A stretch of 64,000 nt of DNA, taken from contig NZ_JASZYQ010000001.1 in NCBI RefSeq assembly GCF_030316885.1, positions 992,001 to 1,056,000 of the forward strand, given 5' to 3'. Shown here piece after piece: positions 38,882 through 48,421 of this stretch (positions are counted from its first letter, which is position 1; every line of letters starts with the position of its first letter). The position numbers and the translations under genes are program-made. The stretch is from Variovorax jilinensis (lineage in GTDB: Bacteria > Pseudomonadota > Gammaproteobacteria > Burkholderiales > Burkholderiaceae_C). Below the pieces are notes generated by a model, which ran no database searches, had not been told where the DNA came from, and saw nothing but the letters and a program-made list of their open reading frames with translations.

Positions 38882-39220
38882 TCAATAGCGCGGGACCGCG
38901 GGGTCCTGCTGGGCCGACCAGGCGTCGATGCCGCCCGCGATGTTGGCCACCTCGTCGAAGCCGTTCTGCACCAGGAAGGCGGCCACGCGCTGGCTGCGTG
39001 CGCCGTGGTGGCAGAGGCAGGCGATGCGCTGGGCCGGGTCGAGCTCGCCGAGCCGCGCAGGCACCTCGTTCATCGGAATCGCGACCAGCGTGAAGCCGCT
39101 CGGCGTCACGCTCGCGGTCTGCAGTTCCCACGGCTCGCGAACGTCGAGCAACACCGGCTTGGCGCCGGGATTGCGGGCCAGCCAGTCGGCAAGTTCGGTG
39201 GGGCGGATCTGATCGATCAT
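38882..39220 (-). CDS. Single-domain rhodanese-like sulfurtransferase
   Basis: It has 112 residues. The active-site loop CHHGARS (Cys70-Ser76) and the VLLDVREPWEL strand are intact. It has no signal and is cytoplasmic. Such proteins carry persulfide sulfur; the acceptor is unknown. It lies 16 bases after the methyltransferase and 49 before the channel gene. Confidence 0.92.
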   Translation of the reverse strand: MIDQIRPTELADWLARNPGAKPVLLDVREPWELQTASVTPSGFTLVAIPMNEVPARLGELDPAQRIACLCHHGARSQRVAAFLVQNGFDEVANIAGGIDAWSAQQDPAVPRY

Positions 39221-39236
39221 GGGGTGGCGCGCCGGG

Positions 39237-39923
39237 TCAGAAGTTGAAGCGCGACGGCACGGGGAAGTTCAGGAGGCGCGGCGCCACCGTGTCCCAGGGC
39301 TGGATCGTGTCCCACTTCCCTTCGCCGGTGCGGGTCACGAAGTGGGCGCGCATCATCGGTTCGTCGCCGACCACGGCCGCGAGGCGGCCGCCCGGCTTGA
39401 GCGAGCCCAGCAGGCCCTGCGGAATGCGCGCGACCGAACCGCTCAGCACGATGACGTCGAAGGTCGGCCCGCTCGGCAACGGCGAGGCGCCGTCGGCGTT
39501 GCGCACCTCGACGTTCATCACGCCGTTGCGACGCAGGTTCTGGGTCGCGAAGGCCGCCAGGCCCGGATCGATCTCGAGCGACAGCACCTGGGCCGCGCGG
39601 TCGGCCAGCAGGGCCGCCATGAATCCGCTGCCGGTACCGATCTCGAGCACGGTCTCGTGCTTCTGGATGTGCAGGTCCTGCAGCATGCGGGCCTCGACCT
39701 TGGGCGAGAGCATGCATTGGCCGGGCTCGGAAGCCGTGCTCGCGCCTTCGAGCGGGAGCTCCATGTCGAAGAAGGCCAGCGCGCGATGTGCCTCGGGCAC
39801 GTAGTCCTCGCGCCGGATGCGTGCCAGCAGGTCGAGGATGTCGAGGTCGAGCACGTCCCAGGGGCGGATCTGCTGCTCGATCATGTTGAAGCGCAGGCGC
39901 TCCAGGGTGGGGGTGGGATTCAT
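39237..39923 (-). CDS. Protein-L-isoaspartate O-methyltransferase family protein
   Basis: It has 228 residues. The SAM motif VLEIGTGSGFMAALLA and the N-terminal Gln-rich start (FNMIEQQIRPWDV) followed by DYVPEA mark the PCMT family. A typical PCMT threonine-rich loop is replaced by QCMLSPKVEARML, as in the betaproteobacterial paralogue found beside tolC. It should methylate damaged aspartyl residues for repair, though this paralogue may have another target. It starts 25 bases after the pump stop. Confidence 0.88.
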   Translation of the reverse strand: MNPTPTLERLRFNMIEQQIRPWDVLDLDILDLLARIRREDYVPEAHRALAFFDMELPLEGASTASEPGQCMLSPKVEARMLQDLHIQKHETVLEIGTGSGFMAALLADRAAQVLSLEIDPGLAAFATQNLRRNGVMNVEVRNADGASPLPSGPTFDVIVLSGSVARIPQGLLGSLKPGGRLAAVVGDEPMMRAHFVTRTGEGKWDTIQPWDTVAPRLLNFPVPSRFNF

Positions 39924-39948
39924 GGGACGGCTCTCCTTGCTGCGGGAT

Positions 39949-42900
39949 TCAGGACAAACCCTTAATTTTAGGGGGCGTGACGGGCGACGCATCCGCGGCC
40001 TGTCTGGGCTGGCCGGCCCAGCGGCGGCGTGCCCAGTTGGCGAGGTCGTCCATGTAGCAATAGACCACCGGCACCACCACCAGCGTGAGCAGCGAGGACG
40101 TGATGACGCCGCCGATCACGGCCTGCCCCATCGGCGCGCGCTGCTCCGAGCCTTCGCTGACCGCGAAGGCCAGCGGCACCATGCCGAAGATCATCGCCAG
40201 CGTGGTCATGAGGATCGGGCGCAGCCGCACGCGGGCTGCCATCAGCAGCGCCTCGGCGCGCGGCAGGCCGGGCACGGGCGTGACGCCGTCCTCGGCCACG
40301 CCGGGTTCGCGCGCACGGATCGCGAAATCCACCAGCAGGATCGCGTTCTTGGTCACCAGGCCCATCAGCATCACGACGCCGATGATCGAGAACATCGACA
40401 GCGTCGAGCGGAAGATCAAGAGCGCCAGCACCACGCCGATCAGCGTCAGCGGCAGCGAGGTCATGAGCGCGAGCGGCTGCAGGAAGCTCCTGAACTGGCT
40501 GGCCAGGATCATGTAGATGAAGATCACCGCGAGCGCCAGCGCCGACACGGCGTAGCCGAACGATTCCTGCATGTTCTTGGTCGAGCCGCTGAACTGCCAG
40601 CCGTAGCCGGGCGGGAAACTGATCCCGGCCAGCGCGGTGCGGATGTCGGCCGAGATCTCGCCGGCCGAACGTCCGTCGACGTTGGCGTTGATGCTGACCT
40701 CGCGCGCCAGTGCGCGCCGGTTGATCTGGTTCGGGCCGGTGGATTCGCGCACCTCGGCTACCTGCGCCAGCCGCACGATGCGGCTCGAGCCATCGGCATT
40801 GGCACCCACCGCGGTGCTCACGAAGGGCAGGCGCGCGAGGTCGGCCGGCGAGTTGCGCACATCCGGCGCCAGCCGCACGTTGACGTCGTAGGTCTGGTCG
40901 TCGGGCGCCCGCCAGTTGCCCACAGTGGTGCCGGCCACCAGCGTGCGCAGCGAGGCCGCGATCGGCGCCACGCCGAGGCCGAGGTCGGAAGCGGCATCGC
41001 GCCGCACCACCACGCTGACAGTCGGCTTGTCGGGCTTCAGGCTCGAGTCGAGGTCGACCAGGCCCGGGATCGGGCGGATCGCCTCCATCACGCGCCACGT
41101 GAGGCGCTCGAGCTCCTTGAGGTCCGGTCCCTGGAGCGAGAACTCGATCGGCTTGTTGCCGCCCACCGAATCGCGCAGCCCGACGTGCGTGACCGTGATG
41201 CCCGGCACCGACCGGAGCCGCTCGCGCAGCACGCCCGACATCTGGTCGACGCTGCGGTTTCGGGCACGACGGTCGACCAGCCGCACGTAGATGCTCGCGT
41301 AGATCTTGCCCTGGGCATCGCCGCTGTTGATGGTGGTGAGCGTGTAGCGCACCTCGGGCATCTCGCGCAGCACCGCCTCGACCTGGCGCGCACGCGCCTC
41401 CGTGACCTCGAGCGACGAGCCCACGGGCGTGTAGAAGTTGATCGCGGTCTCGGAGAAGTCGGCCTTGGGCACGAACTCGGTGCCCAGCAGCGGCACCATG
41501 AAGATGCTGCCGACGAAGATCGCGAAGGCCGCGATCACCGTGGCGAGCTTGTGCACCAGGGCCCAGCGCAGGATGCCCTGGTAGCCCTCGGCCAGGCGCT
41601 CGGTGCCGCGGTCGAACCAGCCGGTGACGCGGCCGATGGTCTTGTCGTAGAAGCTGACCGGGGCTTCGTTCTTGCCGTGCTTGTCGATGGCCGGGTCGTG
41701 CCAGATGCTCGACATCATCGGGTCGAGCGTGAAGCTCACGAACATCGAGATCATCACGGCCGCCACGATCGTGATGCCGAACTCGTGAAAGAACTTGCCG
41801 ATGATGCCTTCCATGAAGCCGATCGGCAGGAACACCGCGACGATCGACAGCGTGGTCGCCAGCACCGCGAGGCCGATCTCCTGCGTGCCGTCGAGCGAGG
41901 CCTTGTAGGGCGTCTTGCCCATCTGCACGTGGCGCACGATGTTTTCGCGCACCACGATCGCGTCGTCGATCAGAAGGCCCACGCACAGCGACAGCGCCAT
42001 CAGCGTGATCATGTTGATCGTGAAGCCGAACATCGCCATGAACCAGAAGGTGCCGATCAGCGCGATCGGCAGCGTCAGGCCCGTGATCACGGTCGATCGC
42101 CACGAGTTGAGGAACAGGAACACGATCAGCACGGTGAGCACCGCGCCCTCGATCAGCGTCTGGCGCACGTTCTGCACCGCCACGCGGATCGGGCGCGAGG
42201 CGTCGCCGATCGGCTCCAGCCGCACGCCCGGCGGCAGTTGCGGCTTGATCTCGGCGATGGCCTTCACGAGGCCGTCGACCACCTGGATGGTGTTCTCGTC
42301 CTGCGCCTTCTGCACCGACAGCAGCAGCGTGCGCTGGCCGTTGTAGAGCGCGAGGCTGTCGATCTCCTGGGCGCCGTCGCTCACGCGCGCCACCTGGTCG
42401 ATGCGGATCGGCGCGCCGCCCTTGCGCGCCACGATGATGCGGCCGAAGTCCTCGGGGCGCTCCATGCGGGCGTCGATCTGCACCACGCGGTCCTGCTCGA
42501 GCGAGCGCACCGAGCCGACCGGCAGCGCCTGGTTCTCGGTGCGCACCGCATCCACCACCTGGCTGGCGCTGACGCCGAAGGCCTCCATGGCCTGCGGGTT
42601 CAGGTAGATGTTGATCTCGCGCTTGGTGCCGCCGACCAGCGTGACCGAGCCGACACCGCGCACGTTCTCGAGCCGCTTCTTGAGCACCTGGTCGGCCCAG
42701 TTCGTGAGCTCGACCGCGCTCGGCTGGTTCGCCTTGTCGCCATCGGGCAGCACCGCCACCGACCACACGGCGCGCGAGGCCGGGTCGAAGCGCAGCACGC
42801 GCGGGTCCTTCACCTCGTCACGAAACAGCGGCCGCACCGCGGCCACCTTCTCGCGCACGTCCTCTGCCGCCTTGCGGCCATCGACGTAGAGCTGGAACTC

Positions 42901-43179
42901 GATGATGACGACCGACTGGCCTTCGTAGCTGCGCGAGGTCAGCGCGTTGATGCCGGCGATCGAGTTGACCGCTTCCTCGATCTTCTTGGTGACCTCGCTC
43001 TCGACGATCTCGGGCGAGGCGCCCGGGTACTCGGTGATCACCACCACCACCGGGAAGTCGATGTTCGGGAACTGGTCGACCTGCAGGCGCTGGTACGAGA
43101 AGGCGCCCAGCACGACGAGCGCGAGCATCAGCATGGTCGCGAAGACCGGGTTCTTGAGACTGACGCGCGTGAACCACAT
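39949..43179 (-). CDS. HAE-1 type RND multidrug efflux permease
   Basis: It has 1076 residues, twelve membrane segments and two large periplasmic loops. The opening [20 protein letters not shown] and the proton-relay pair Asp405-Asp406 in [13 protein letters not shown] are typical, and the second-half LVDFA region is intact. It exports hydrophobic or toxic compounds using the proton gradient, with the adaptor encoded 12 bases upstream and the channel encoded downstream. The substrate cannot be predicted. Confidence 0.95.
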   Translation of the reverse strand: MWFTRVSLKNPVFATMLMLALVVLGAFSYQRLQVDQFPNIDFPVVVVITEYPGASPEIVESEVTKKIEEAVNSIAGINALTSRSYEGQSVVIIEFQLYVDGRKAAEDVREKVAAVRPLFRDEVKDPRVLRFDPASRAVWSVAVLPDGDKANQPSAVELTNWADQVLKKRLENVRGVGSVTLVGGTKREINIYLNPQAMEAFGVSASQVVDAVRTENQALPVGSVRSLEQDRVVQIDARMERPEDFGRIIVARKGGAPIRIDQVARVSDGAQEIDSLALYNGQRTLLLSVQKAQDENTIQVVDGLVKAIAEIKPQLPPGVRLEPIGDASRPIRVAVQNVRQTLIEGAVLTVLIVFLFLNSWRSTVITGLTLPIALIGTFWFMAMFGFTINMITLMALSLCVGLLIDDAIVVRENIVRHVQMGKTPYKASLDGTQEIGLAVLATTLSIVAVFLPIGFMEGIIGKFFHEFGITIVAAVMISMFVSFTLDPMMSSIWHDPAIDKHGKNEAPVSFYDKTIGRVTGWFDRGTERLAEGYQGILRWALVHKLATVIAAFAIFVGSIFMVPLLGTEFVPKADFSETAINFYTPVGSSLEVTEARARQVEAVLREMPEVRYTLTTINSGDAQGKIYASIYVRLVDRRARNRSVDQMSGVLRERLRSVPGITVTHVGLRDSVGGNKPIEFSLQGPDLKELERLTWRVMEAIRPIPGLVDLDSSLKPDKPTVSVVVRRDAASDLGLGVAPIAASLRTLVAGTTVGNWRAPDDQTYDVNVRLAPDVRNSPADLARLPFVSTAVGANADGSSRIVRLAQVAEVRESTGPNQINRRALAREVSINANVDGRSAGEISADIRTALAGISFPPGYGWQFSGSTKNMQESFGYAVSALALAVIFIYMILASQFRSFLQPLALMTSLPLTLIGVVLALLIFRSTLSMFSIIGVVMLMGLVTKNAILLVDFAIRAREPGVAEDGVTPVPGLPRAEALLMAARVRLRPILMTTLAMIFGMVPLAFAVSEGSEQRAPMGQAVIGGVITSSLLTLVVVPVVYCYMDDLANWARRRWAGQPRQAADASPVTPPKIKGLS

Positions 43180-43191
43180 GCGGGCGGGCCC

Positions 43192-44412
43192 TCAGGGCGC
43201 GCTGCGCGCCGAGGGGGCTGCGGCCGCGGTCGGGGAGGGCGCAGCCACGGTGGCCGCTGCCGGTGCCGAAGTCGGTGCGAGGCGGACCGCGGTGCCCTGG
43301 CGCAGCGGTCCGAGGCTGCCGGCCACGACCACCGCGCCTTCGTCGAGGCCGCGCACCGCAACCAGCGCCTGGCCGTCGGCCGTGCCGCGCAGGCCGGGTT
43401 CGACCGCGCGGTGCTCGATGCGGCCGTCGACCACCATCTGCACGTAGGGCGCCGGCTTGTCGGTGCGCACTGCGGTCAGCGGCAGGGCCAGCGTGTCGGT
43501 GCGGCCGACGTCGATCGTGCCCTGCGCGAACAGGCCCTGGCGGAAGCCCGTGCTGCGGTCAAGCCGCAGGTAGACCAGCACGCTGCGGCTGCCGGCCTGC
43601 GCGCTCGGGTTGACCCGCACCACGCTGGCGCCGACCGTGCGCTCGCCGCTCTTGGGATCGGCAACGCCGCCGCCCTCGATCTGCAGCGTCGCGCGCTGGC
43701 CGACGCGCACCGCGACCGAATCGGCGGCCGCCAGCGCCGCCTCGACCTCGATGCGGCTCAGGTCGACCACCTCGATGATCTTGGTGTCGATGCCCACGCG
43801 CTCGCCCGATTGCGCGAGCCGCTGCGAGACCTGGCCCGCGATCGGGCTCTTGAGCACCGTGTCGTCGAGCGACTTGCGCGTCATCTCGACCGCCGCGAGC
43901 GCGGCCCGGTGGGTGGAGAGCGCGGCGTCGAGATTCGACTGCGAGGTCTCGAGCGCGTTCTTCGAGATGAAGCCCTGCGCGACCAGCGCCTTGTTGTTGT
44001 CGAAGGTGCGCTGCGCCACCTCGGCCTGCGAGCGTGCCGAATCGGCCTGCTCCTGGGCCTGGCGCAGGCGCGACCGGAACTCGATCGGGTCGATGCGCGC
44101 GATCACCTGCCCGGCCGCGACCGTGTCGCCTTCCCGTACCGAGAGACCGGTCAGCTCGCCCGCGACGCGCGCCTTGACCTGCGCCGAATCGACCGCGCGC
44201 AATGTGCCCGACACCGGCAGCGTCTCGGCGAGTTCGCGGCGTGCCACGCGCACCACGTCGCCAGGGGCGAGTTCCACCACGGTCTCGGAGGCACTGCCGG
44301 CCGCCGCCAGTCGCGCCTGCTCGGCCTTGCGTGCGCCGATCGACCGCATGGCGCCAGCCACCAGCAGCGCCAGCACCAGGGCCGCAATGGCCCACTTCAT
44401 CGTTCTTTTCAT
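43192..44412 (-). CDS. RND efflux periplasmic adaptor
   Basis: It has 406 residues. An N-terminal anchor (7-24) precedes the lipoyl halves (GEVTGLSVREGD-like ELTGLSVREGDTV and VLKSPIAGQVSQRLAQSGE), a long coiled-coil hairpin (about 115-190) and the beta-barrel and membrane-proximal domains. The C-terminal 25 residues are Ala/Pro-rich. Its ATG overlaps the tetR stop, so pump and repressor are made together. Confidence 0.93.
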   Translation of the reverse strand: MKRTMKWAIAALVLALLVAGAMRSIGARKAEQARLAAAGSASETVVELAPGDVVRVARRELAETLPVSGTLRAVDSAQVKARVAGELTGLSVREGDTVAAGQVIARIDPIEFRSRLRQAQEQADSARSQAEVAQRTFDNNKALVAQGFISKNALETSQSNLDAALSTHRAALAAVEMTRKSLDDTVLKSPIAGQVSQRLAQSGERVGIDTKIIEVVDLSRIEVEAALAAADSVAVRVGQRATLQIEGGGVADPKSGERTVGASVVRVNPSAQAGSRSVLVYLRLDRSTGFRQGLFAQGTIDVGRTDTLALPLTAVRTDKPAPYVQMVVDGRIEHRAVEPGLRGTADGQALVAVRGLDEGAVVVAGSLGPLRQGTAVRLAPTSAPAAATVAAPSPTAAAAPSARSAP

Positions 44413-45086
44413 GGGGCGGCCTTGGGCGCCGCGCAGAGGCCGTGAAGCACGGTCTCGGCCTGAAGCGCCAGGTATTGCTCGGGGTCGATGTCCGACATGT
44501 CGTCGACACAGATCGAGGGCGAATGCTTCATGAGCATCAGGAAGATCATCGGCGCGATGACGGTGTAGATGGCGAGGTTGATGTCGACCGGTGCGAACTC
44601 GCCGCTGTCGATGCCGCGCTTCAGGATGCGCCGGAGCAGCTGATGCGCCGGCTGCACCACTTCGCGGCGGTAGAACTCGGTCAGTTCGGGAAAGTTCCGT
44701 CCCTCGCTCATCATGAGCTTGGTCAGGCCCGAGGCCTTGGTGGTGCCGACGCGCTCCCACCAGACGCGCATGCAGTAGCGCAGCATCTCGGCGGTCGAGC
44801 CTTCGAATTCCTCGAACTCGCGGTTCCACTGCGGGAAGCGGCCGCCGAGGTTTTCCATCACGACCGCCTTGAACAGCTCTTCCTTGCTCTGGAAATAGAG
44901 GAAGAGGGTGCCCTTCGAGACGCCCGCCCGGGTCGCGACCTCTTCCGATCGGGTGGCCGCAAAGCCCTTGTCGACGAACAGATCGAGCGCCGCCTCGAGC
45001 AGTTCGCCCGGGCGCGCCTCCTTGCGCCGCTCGCGCTTGGCGCTCACCGGGCAGAGCTTGTCCTTGAGGAATCTGGGGGCGGGCAT
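44409..45086 (-). CDS. TetR-family repressor of the efflux operon
   Basis: The ATG at 45086 gives 225 residues with the DNA-binding helices ARPGELLEAALDLFVDKGF and ATRAGVSKGTLFLYF near 25-70 and an AcrR-like ligand domain. As the first gene of the operon it should repress its own promoter until a pump substrate binds. A dyad just ahead of it at 45097-45110 is the likely operator. An in-frame start at 45194 would cross that promoter and is rejected. Confidence 0.92.
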   Translation of the reverse strand: MPAPRFLKDKLCPVSAKRERRKEARPGELLEAALDLFVDKGFAATRSEEVATRAGVSKGTLFLYFQSKEELFKAVVMENLGGRFPQWNREFEEFEGSTAEMLRYCMRVWWERVGTTKASGLTKLMMSEGRNFPELTEFYRREVVQPAHQLLRRILKRGIDSGEFAPVDINLAIYTVIAPMIFLMLMKHSPSICVDDMSDIDPEQYLALQAETVLHGLCAAPKAAP

Positions 45087-45096
45087 GTTTTTAATG

Positions 45097-45139
45097 ACTG
45101 ACGGGTTAGTAATGTAGTCAGGCGGCTTCCAGGCGTCAA
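45097..45139 (-). promoter_or_regulatory. Promoter and TetR operator of the efflux operon
   Basis: Minus strand: -35 TTGACG (45134-45139), 17 bases, -10 TACATT (45111-45116). Directly after the -10 comes the dyad ACTAACCCGTCAGT (45097-45110) with half-sites ACTAAC and GTCAGT (one mismatch). A repressor bound there would cover the start point. The tetR ATG is 10 bases further. Confidence 0.75.
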
Positions 45140-45181
45140 GCCGGCACAATGCGCAGTTCGCCAGAAATTGCCGGAGCCGCC

Positions 45182-45733
45182 ATGTCATCCCCAACCACGC
45201 CCACAGAAACCATCGTCCTCGGCGGCGGCTGCTTCTGGTGCACCGAAGCCGTGTTCGACCGCGTGCAGGGCGTGGTCGACGTCGAATCGGGGTACAGCAA
45301 CGGCCAGGTCAGCAACCCCAGCTACGAGCAGGTCTGCACGGGCCGCACCGGCGTGGCCGAGGTGGTTCGCGTGGCGTTCGATCCGGCGCAGATCTCGCTG
45401 CACGAGATCCTCGAGATCTTCTTCGTCGTGCACGACCCCACCACGCTGAACCGCCAGGGCAACGACGTCGGCACCCAATACCGCAGCGGCATCTACTACA
45501 CGAACGAGGCGCAAAAGCAGGTCGCCCAGGACGTGATCCGCGAGATCGGCGAGAGCAGGACCTACAGCGCGCCGATCGTGACCGAGCTGGCGCCGCTCGC
45601 CAACTACTCGACCGCCGAGGCCTACCACCAGGACTACTTCCTGAACAACCCGAACCAGGGCTACTGCGCCTTCGTGGTCGGGCCCAAGGTCGAGAAGTTC
45701 CAGAAGACCTTCGCGGCACGCGTCAAGGCCTGA
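45182..45733 (+). CDS. msrA: Peptide methionine (S)-S-oxide reductase
   Basis: It has 183 residues. The catalytic motif GCFWC has Cys17, and the GYSNGQVSNPSYEQVCTGRTG segment and C-terminal NPNQGYC are those of MsrA. It repairs oxidised methionine in the cytoplasm. The ATG at 45182 follows CCGGAG; an in-frame ATG at 45149 would add 11 residues. The gene is divergent from the efflux operon, 95 bases from its repressor gene. Confidence 0.95.
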   Translation: MSSPTTPTETIVLGGGCFWCTEAVFDRVQGVVDVESGYSNGQVSNPSYEQVCTGRTGVAEVVRVAFDPAQISLHEILEIFFVVHDPTTLNRQGNDVGTQYRSGIYYTNEAQKQVAQDVIREIGESRTYSAPIVTELAPLANYSTAEAYHQDYFLNNPNQGYCAFVVGPKVEKFQKTFAARVKA

Positions 45734-45748
45734 CCGGTTCGCTTCGAA

Positions 45749-46141
45749 ATGCATTTCGTCGCCCAGCGCTCCCTTCGCAGCCGCTCACTCCTGTGCGTGC
45801 TGGCGTTCGCGCTGTGGATGGCGACCACGCTCGGCATGGTGCACCGCGTGCTGCACGTCGGCGCGCCCGCGACGGCCGCGGGCGGGGCAACGGTCGGCGC
45901 GTTGCATGCCGACAAGCCGGCCGCCGCCCACGCCCACGGCATCGCGGCGCTGTTCGGCGACCACACCGAAGCCGAGTGCCGGCTCTACGACCAGTTGTCC
46001 CACGGCTCGGCCGCGCCCTGCGTGCCGCCCGTCCTGATGCCGGTGCTGCTGCCGGCCGCCAGCTTCGTCTGGCTCGAGGGCGAAGTCTTCGCCCGCTGGA
46101 TCGCGCTGTTCGACGCGCGCGGTCCGCCTTCCACTCGCTGA
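45749..46141 (+). CDS. Small membrane or secreted His-containing protein, DUF2946-like, partner of the TonB receptor
   Basis: A 130-residue protein with a hydrophobic N-terminus (15-35), a variable Ala/His region (HADKPAAAHAHGIAALFGDH), the motif EAECRLYDQLSHG and a second hydrophobic stretch (VLMPVLLPAASFVWL). Similar short proteins with a CRLYDQ-like motif sit before TonB receptors for metals. Here the receptor follows after 85 bases. The histidines suggest metal handling; this is inference. Confidence 0.6.
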   Translation: MHFVAQRSLRSRSLLCVLAFALWMATTLGMVHRVLHVGAPATAAGGATVGALHADKPAAAHAHGIAALFGDHTEAECRLYDQLSHGSAAPCVPPVLMPVLLPAASFVWLEGEVFARWIALFDARGPPSTR

Positions 46142-46226
46142 ACCCCCGTCTTCCGGTTGCTGCGCCCGTCTCGTTGTCGATGGGCGCGCGGCCGAGCCCG
46201 GCCATTCAACGAGTGTTTCCCATCCC

Positions 46227-48368
46227 ATGTCATTTCCTCTTCATCGCCACGGCGTCGGCGCCGCGGTGCTCGCTCTCATCGCCTGCACGCCCGGCGCCAG
46301 CTGGGCGCAAGCCGGCGCCGCCTCCACCGCCCCCGCCACCACGAGCGACGCATCCGCCCCGTCCCTGGGCGAGGTGACCGTCACCGGCAATCCGCTCGGC
46401 GCCACCGACCTGATCGCCCCGACCAGTTCGCTGGCCAACGATGCGCTGCTGCTGCGCTCGCAATCCACGCTCGGCGAGACGCTCAACGGGCTGCCCGGTG
46501 TCGGCAGCACCTACTTCGGTCCCAATGCCAGCCGGCCCACGATCCGCGGCCAGGACGGCGACCGCATCCGCATCCTGCAGAACGGCGGCAGCGCGCCCGA
46601 TGCCTCTGCGCTCAGCTACGACCATTCGGTGCCGGTCGATGCGCTGGTGACCGAACGCATCGAAGTGCTGCGCGGCCCGGCCGCGCTGCAGTACGGCGGC
46701 AGCGCGGTCGGCGGCGTCGTCAACGTGATCGACAACCGCATCCCGACCGAGCCGATCGATGGCTTCGGCGGGCGCGCCGACCTCGGCTATGCCACCGGCA
46801 ACCGCGAGAAGTCGGGCGGGGTGGTGCTCGAGGGCGGCAACGACCGCTATGCGTTGCACGTCGATGCCTTCCGTCGCGACTCCGACGATGTCTCGGTGCC
46901 GATCGAGCTCGGCTGCGAGAACCCGCATCGGCCCGGCTTCGCGCGCAAGATCTGCAATTCGGCCAACGAGGCCGACGGCGGTGCCTTCGGCGGCACGCTG
47001 TTCTTCGACCAGGGCTGGCTCGGTGCGTCGGCCAGCACCTACCGCAGCAACTACGGCACCGTGGCCGAGGACGACGTCACCATCGGCATGAAGTCCGATC
47101 GCTACGCGCTCGAGGGCGAGTGGCGGCCCGGCGGTTTCTTCACGAACGTGCATGCCAAGCTGAGCCGTACCGAGTACCGCCATACCGAGTACGAAGGCCC
47201 GCTGCCCGGCACCACCTTCAGGAACGACAGCAACGACCTGCGCATCGAGGCCCGGCACCAGAAGATCGGCAACCTGGAAGGCATGGTGGGCTTCACCAGC
47301 GAACGCGGCCGCTTCTCGGCCACCGGCGAGGAGGCCTTCGCGCCGAACAGCCGCACGCAGTCGAACGCGCTGTTCCTGCACGAGGAGCTCGGCACCTCGT
47401 GGGGGCGCCTGAGCTTCGGCGCGCGCACCGAGCAGGTCGACGTGCAGTCCCTCGGCGATCCAGGCAATCCGGCCAATTCGCGCTTCTTCGTCGGCGATCG
47501 CGACTTCCATCCGAGCAGCGCGGCCTTGGGCGGGCTGGTGAACCTCACGCCGCAATGGCAGCTGAGTTCCAACCTGGCCTACACCGAACGCGCGCCCAAG
47601 GACTACGAGCTGTTCGCCAACGGTCCGCACGTCGCGACCGCGGCCTGGGAGACCGGCGACCCGAACCTCAAGGTCGAGAAGTCGACCGGCCTGGACCTCG
47701 GCGCGCAATGGAAGCAGGGCGCCAACACGGCCAGGTTCAATGCCTACGTCACCCGCTTCAGCAACTACATCGGCCTCACGGCGACCGGCAACGTGCGCGG
47801 CGCCGATGGCGAACTGAACCCGCCGCCGATCGAGCTCCCCGATGGCCTGCTGATCGAACCCGAGACCTTCGCCGACTACGTCTACCACGGCGTGCGTGCG
47901 CGCTTCCGGGGCCTGGAGGCCAGCGGCAACCTGCAACTGCTCGGTGCCGACGGTTTCTCGCGTCCTGCCGATGGCTCCACGCTGGACCTCGAATGGCGCG
48001 GCGACCTGGTGCGGGCGACCAACACCGACACCGGCGAGCCGCTGCCGCGCATCGCGCCCTGGCGCATCGGCAGCACGCTGGCCTACGGCAACGGCCCCTG
48101 GACCGCACGAGTCGGCTTCGACTACAACGCCGCGCAGAACCGCGTGCCGCCGCTGGGCGACCGCGCGACCGAGGCCTACACGCTGTGGAACGCGTCGCTC
48201 AACTACCGCATGCGGGTGCAGAACGCCAACCTCACCTGGTATGCGCGGATCGACAACATCGGCAACACGCTCGCCTACAGCGCGACCTCGATCCTCACGA
48301 CCACGGTGTATCCCGACGCGCCGCTGCCGGGCCGCAGCCTGAAGGTGGGGTTGCGGGCGACGTTCTAG
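46227..48368 (+). CDS. TonB-dependent outer-membrane receptor, possibly zinc (ZnuD-like)
   Basis: It has 713 residues. A signal peptide ends at ASWAQA; the TonB box region is LGEVTVTGNP; the plug holds RPTIRGQDGDRIRILQNG and RIEVLRGPAALQYGGSAVGG; the barrel ends in a terminal Phe. The overall length, the plug with SALSYDHSVPVD and the small His-containing gene upstream resemble ZnuD-type zinc or haem receptors. The ligand is not proven. No Fur or Zur box was clear upstream. Confidence 0.88.
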   Translation: MSFPLHRHGVGAAVLALIACTPGASWAQAGAASTAPATTSDASAPSLGEVTVTGNPLGATDLIAPTSSLANDALLLRSQSTLGETLNGLPGVGSTYFGPNASRPTIRGQDGDRIRILQNGGSAPDASALSYDHSVPVDALVTERIEVLRGPAALQYGGSAVGGVVNVIDNRIPTEPIDGFGGRADLGYATGNREKSGGVVLEGGNDRYALHVDAFRRDSDDVSVPIELGCENPHRPGFARKICNSANEADGGAFGGTLFFDQGWLGASASTYRSNYGTVAEDDVTIGMKSDRYALEGEWRPGGFFTNVHAKLSRTEYRHTEYEGPLPGTTFRNDSNDLRIEARHQKIGNLEGMVGFTSERGRFSATGEEAFAPNSRTQSNALFLHEELGTSWGRLSFGARTEQVDVQSLGDPGNPANSRFFVGDRDFHPSSAALGGLVNLTPQWQLSSNLAYTERAPKDYELFANGPHVATAAWETGDPNLKVEKSTGLDLGAQWKQGANTARFNAYVTRFSNYIGLTATGNVRGADGELNPPPIELPDGLLIEPETFADYVYHGVRARFRGLEASGNLQLLGADGFSRPADGSTLDLEWRGDLVRATNTDTGEPLPRIAPWRIGSTLAYGNGPWTARVGFDYNAAQNRVPPLGDRATEAYTLWNASLNYRMRVQNANLTWYARIDNIGNTLAYSATSILTTTVYPDAPLPGRSLKVGLRATF

Positions 48369-48421
48369 GGCTCTGCCGCGCCGGGCGGCAGCAGGGAGAG
48401 GTCGACTATTCTCGACCGCAC

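Noticed and set aside
39817-44445. A 1542-codon open frame on the plus strand
   Set aside because: It is antisense to the RND pump and adaptor genes, with His/Arg/Asp-rich composition typical of reverse frames in GC-rich DNA. The minus-strand genes have full family motifs.
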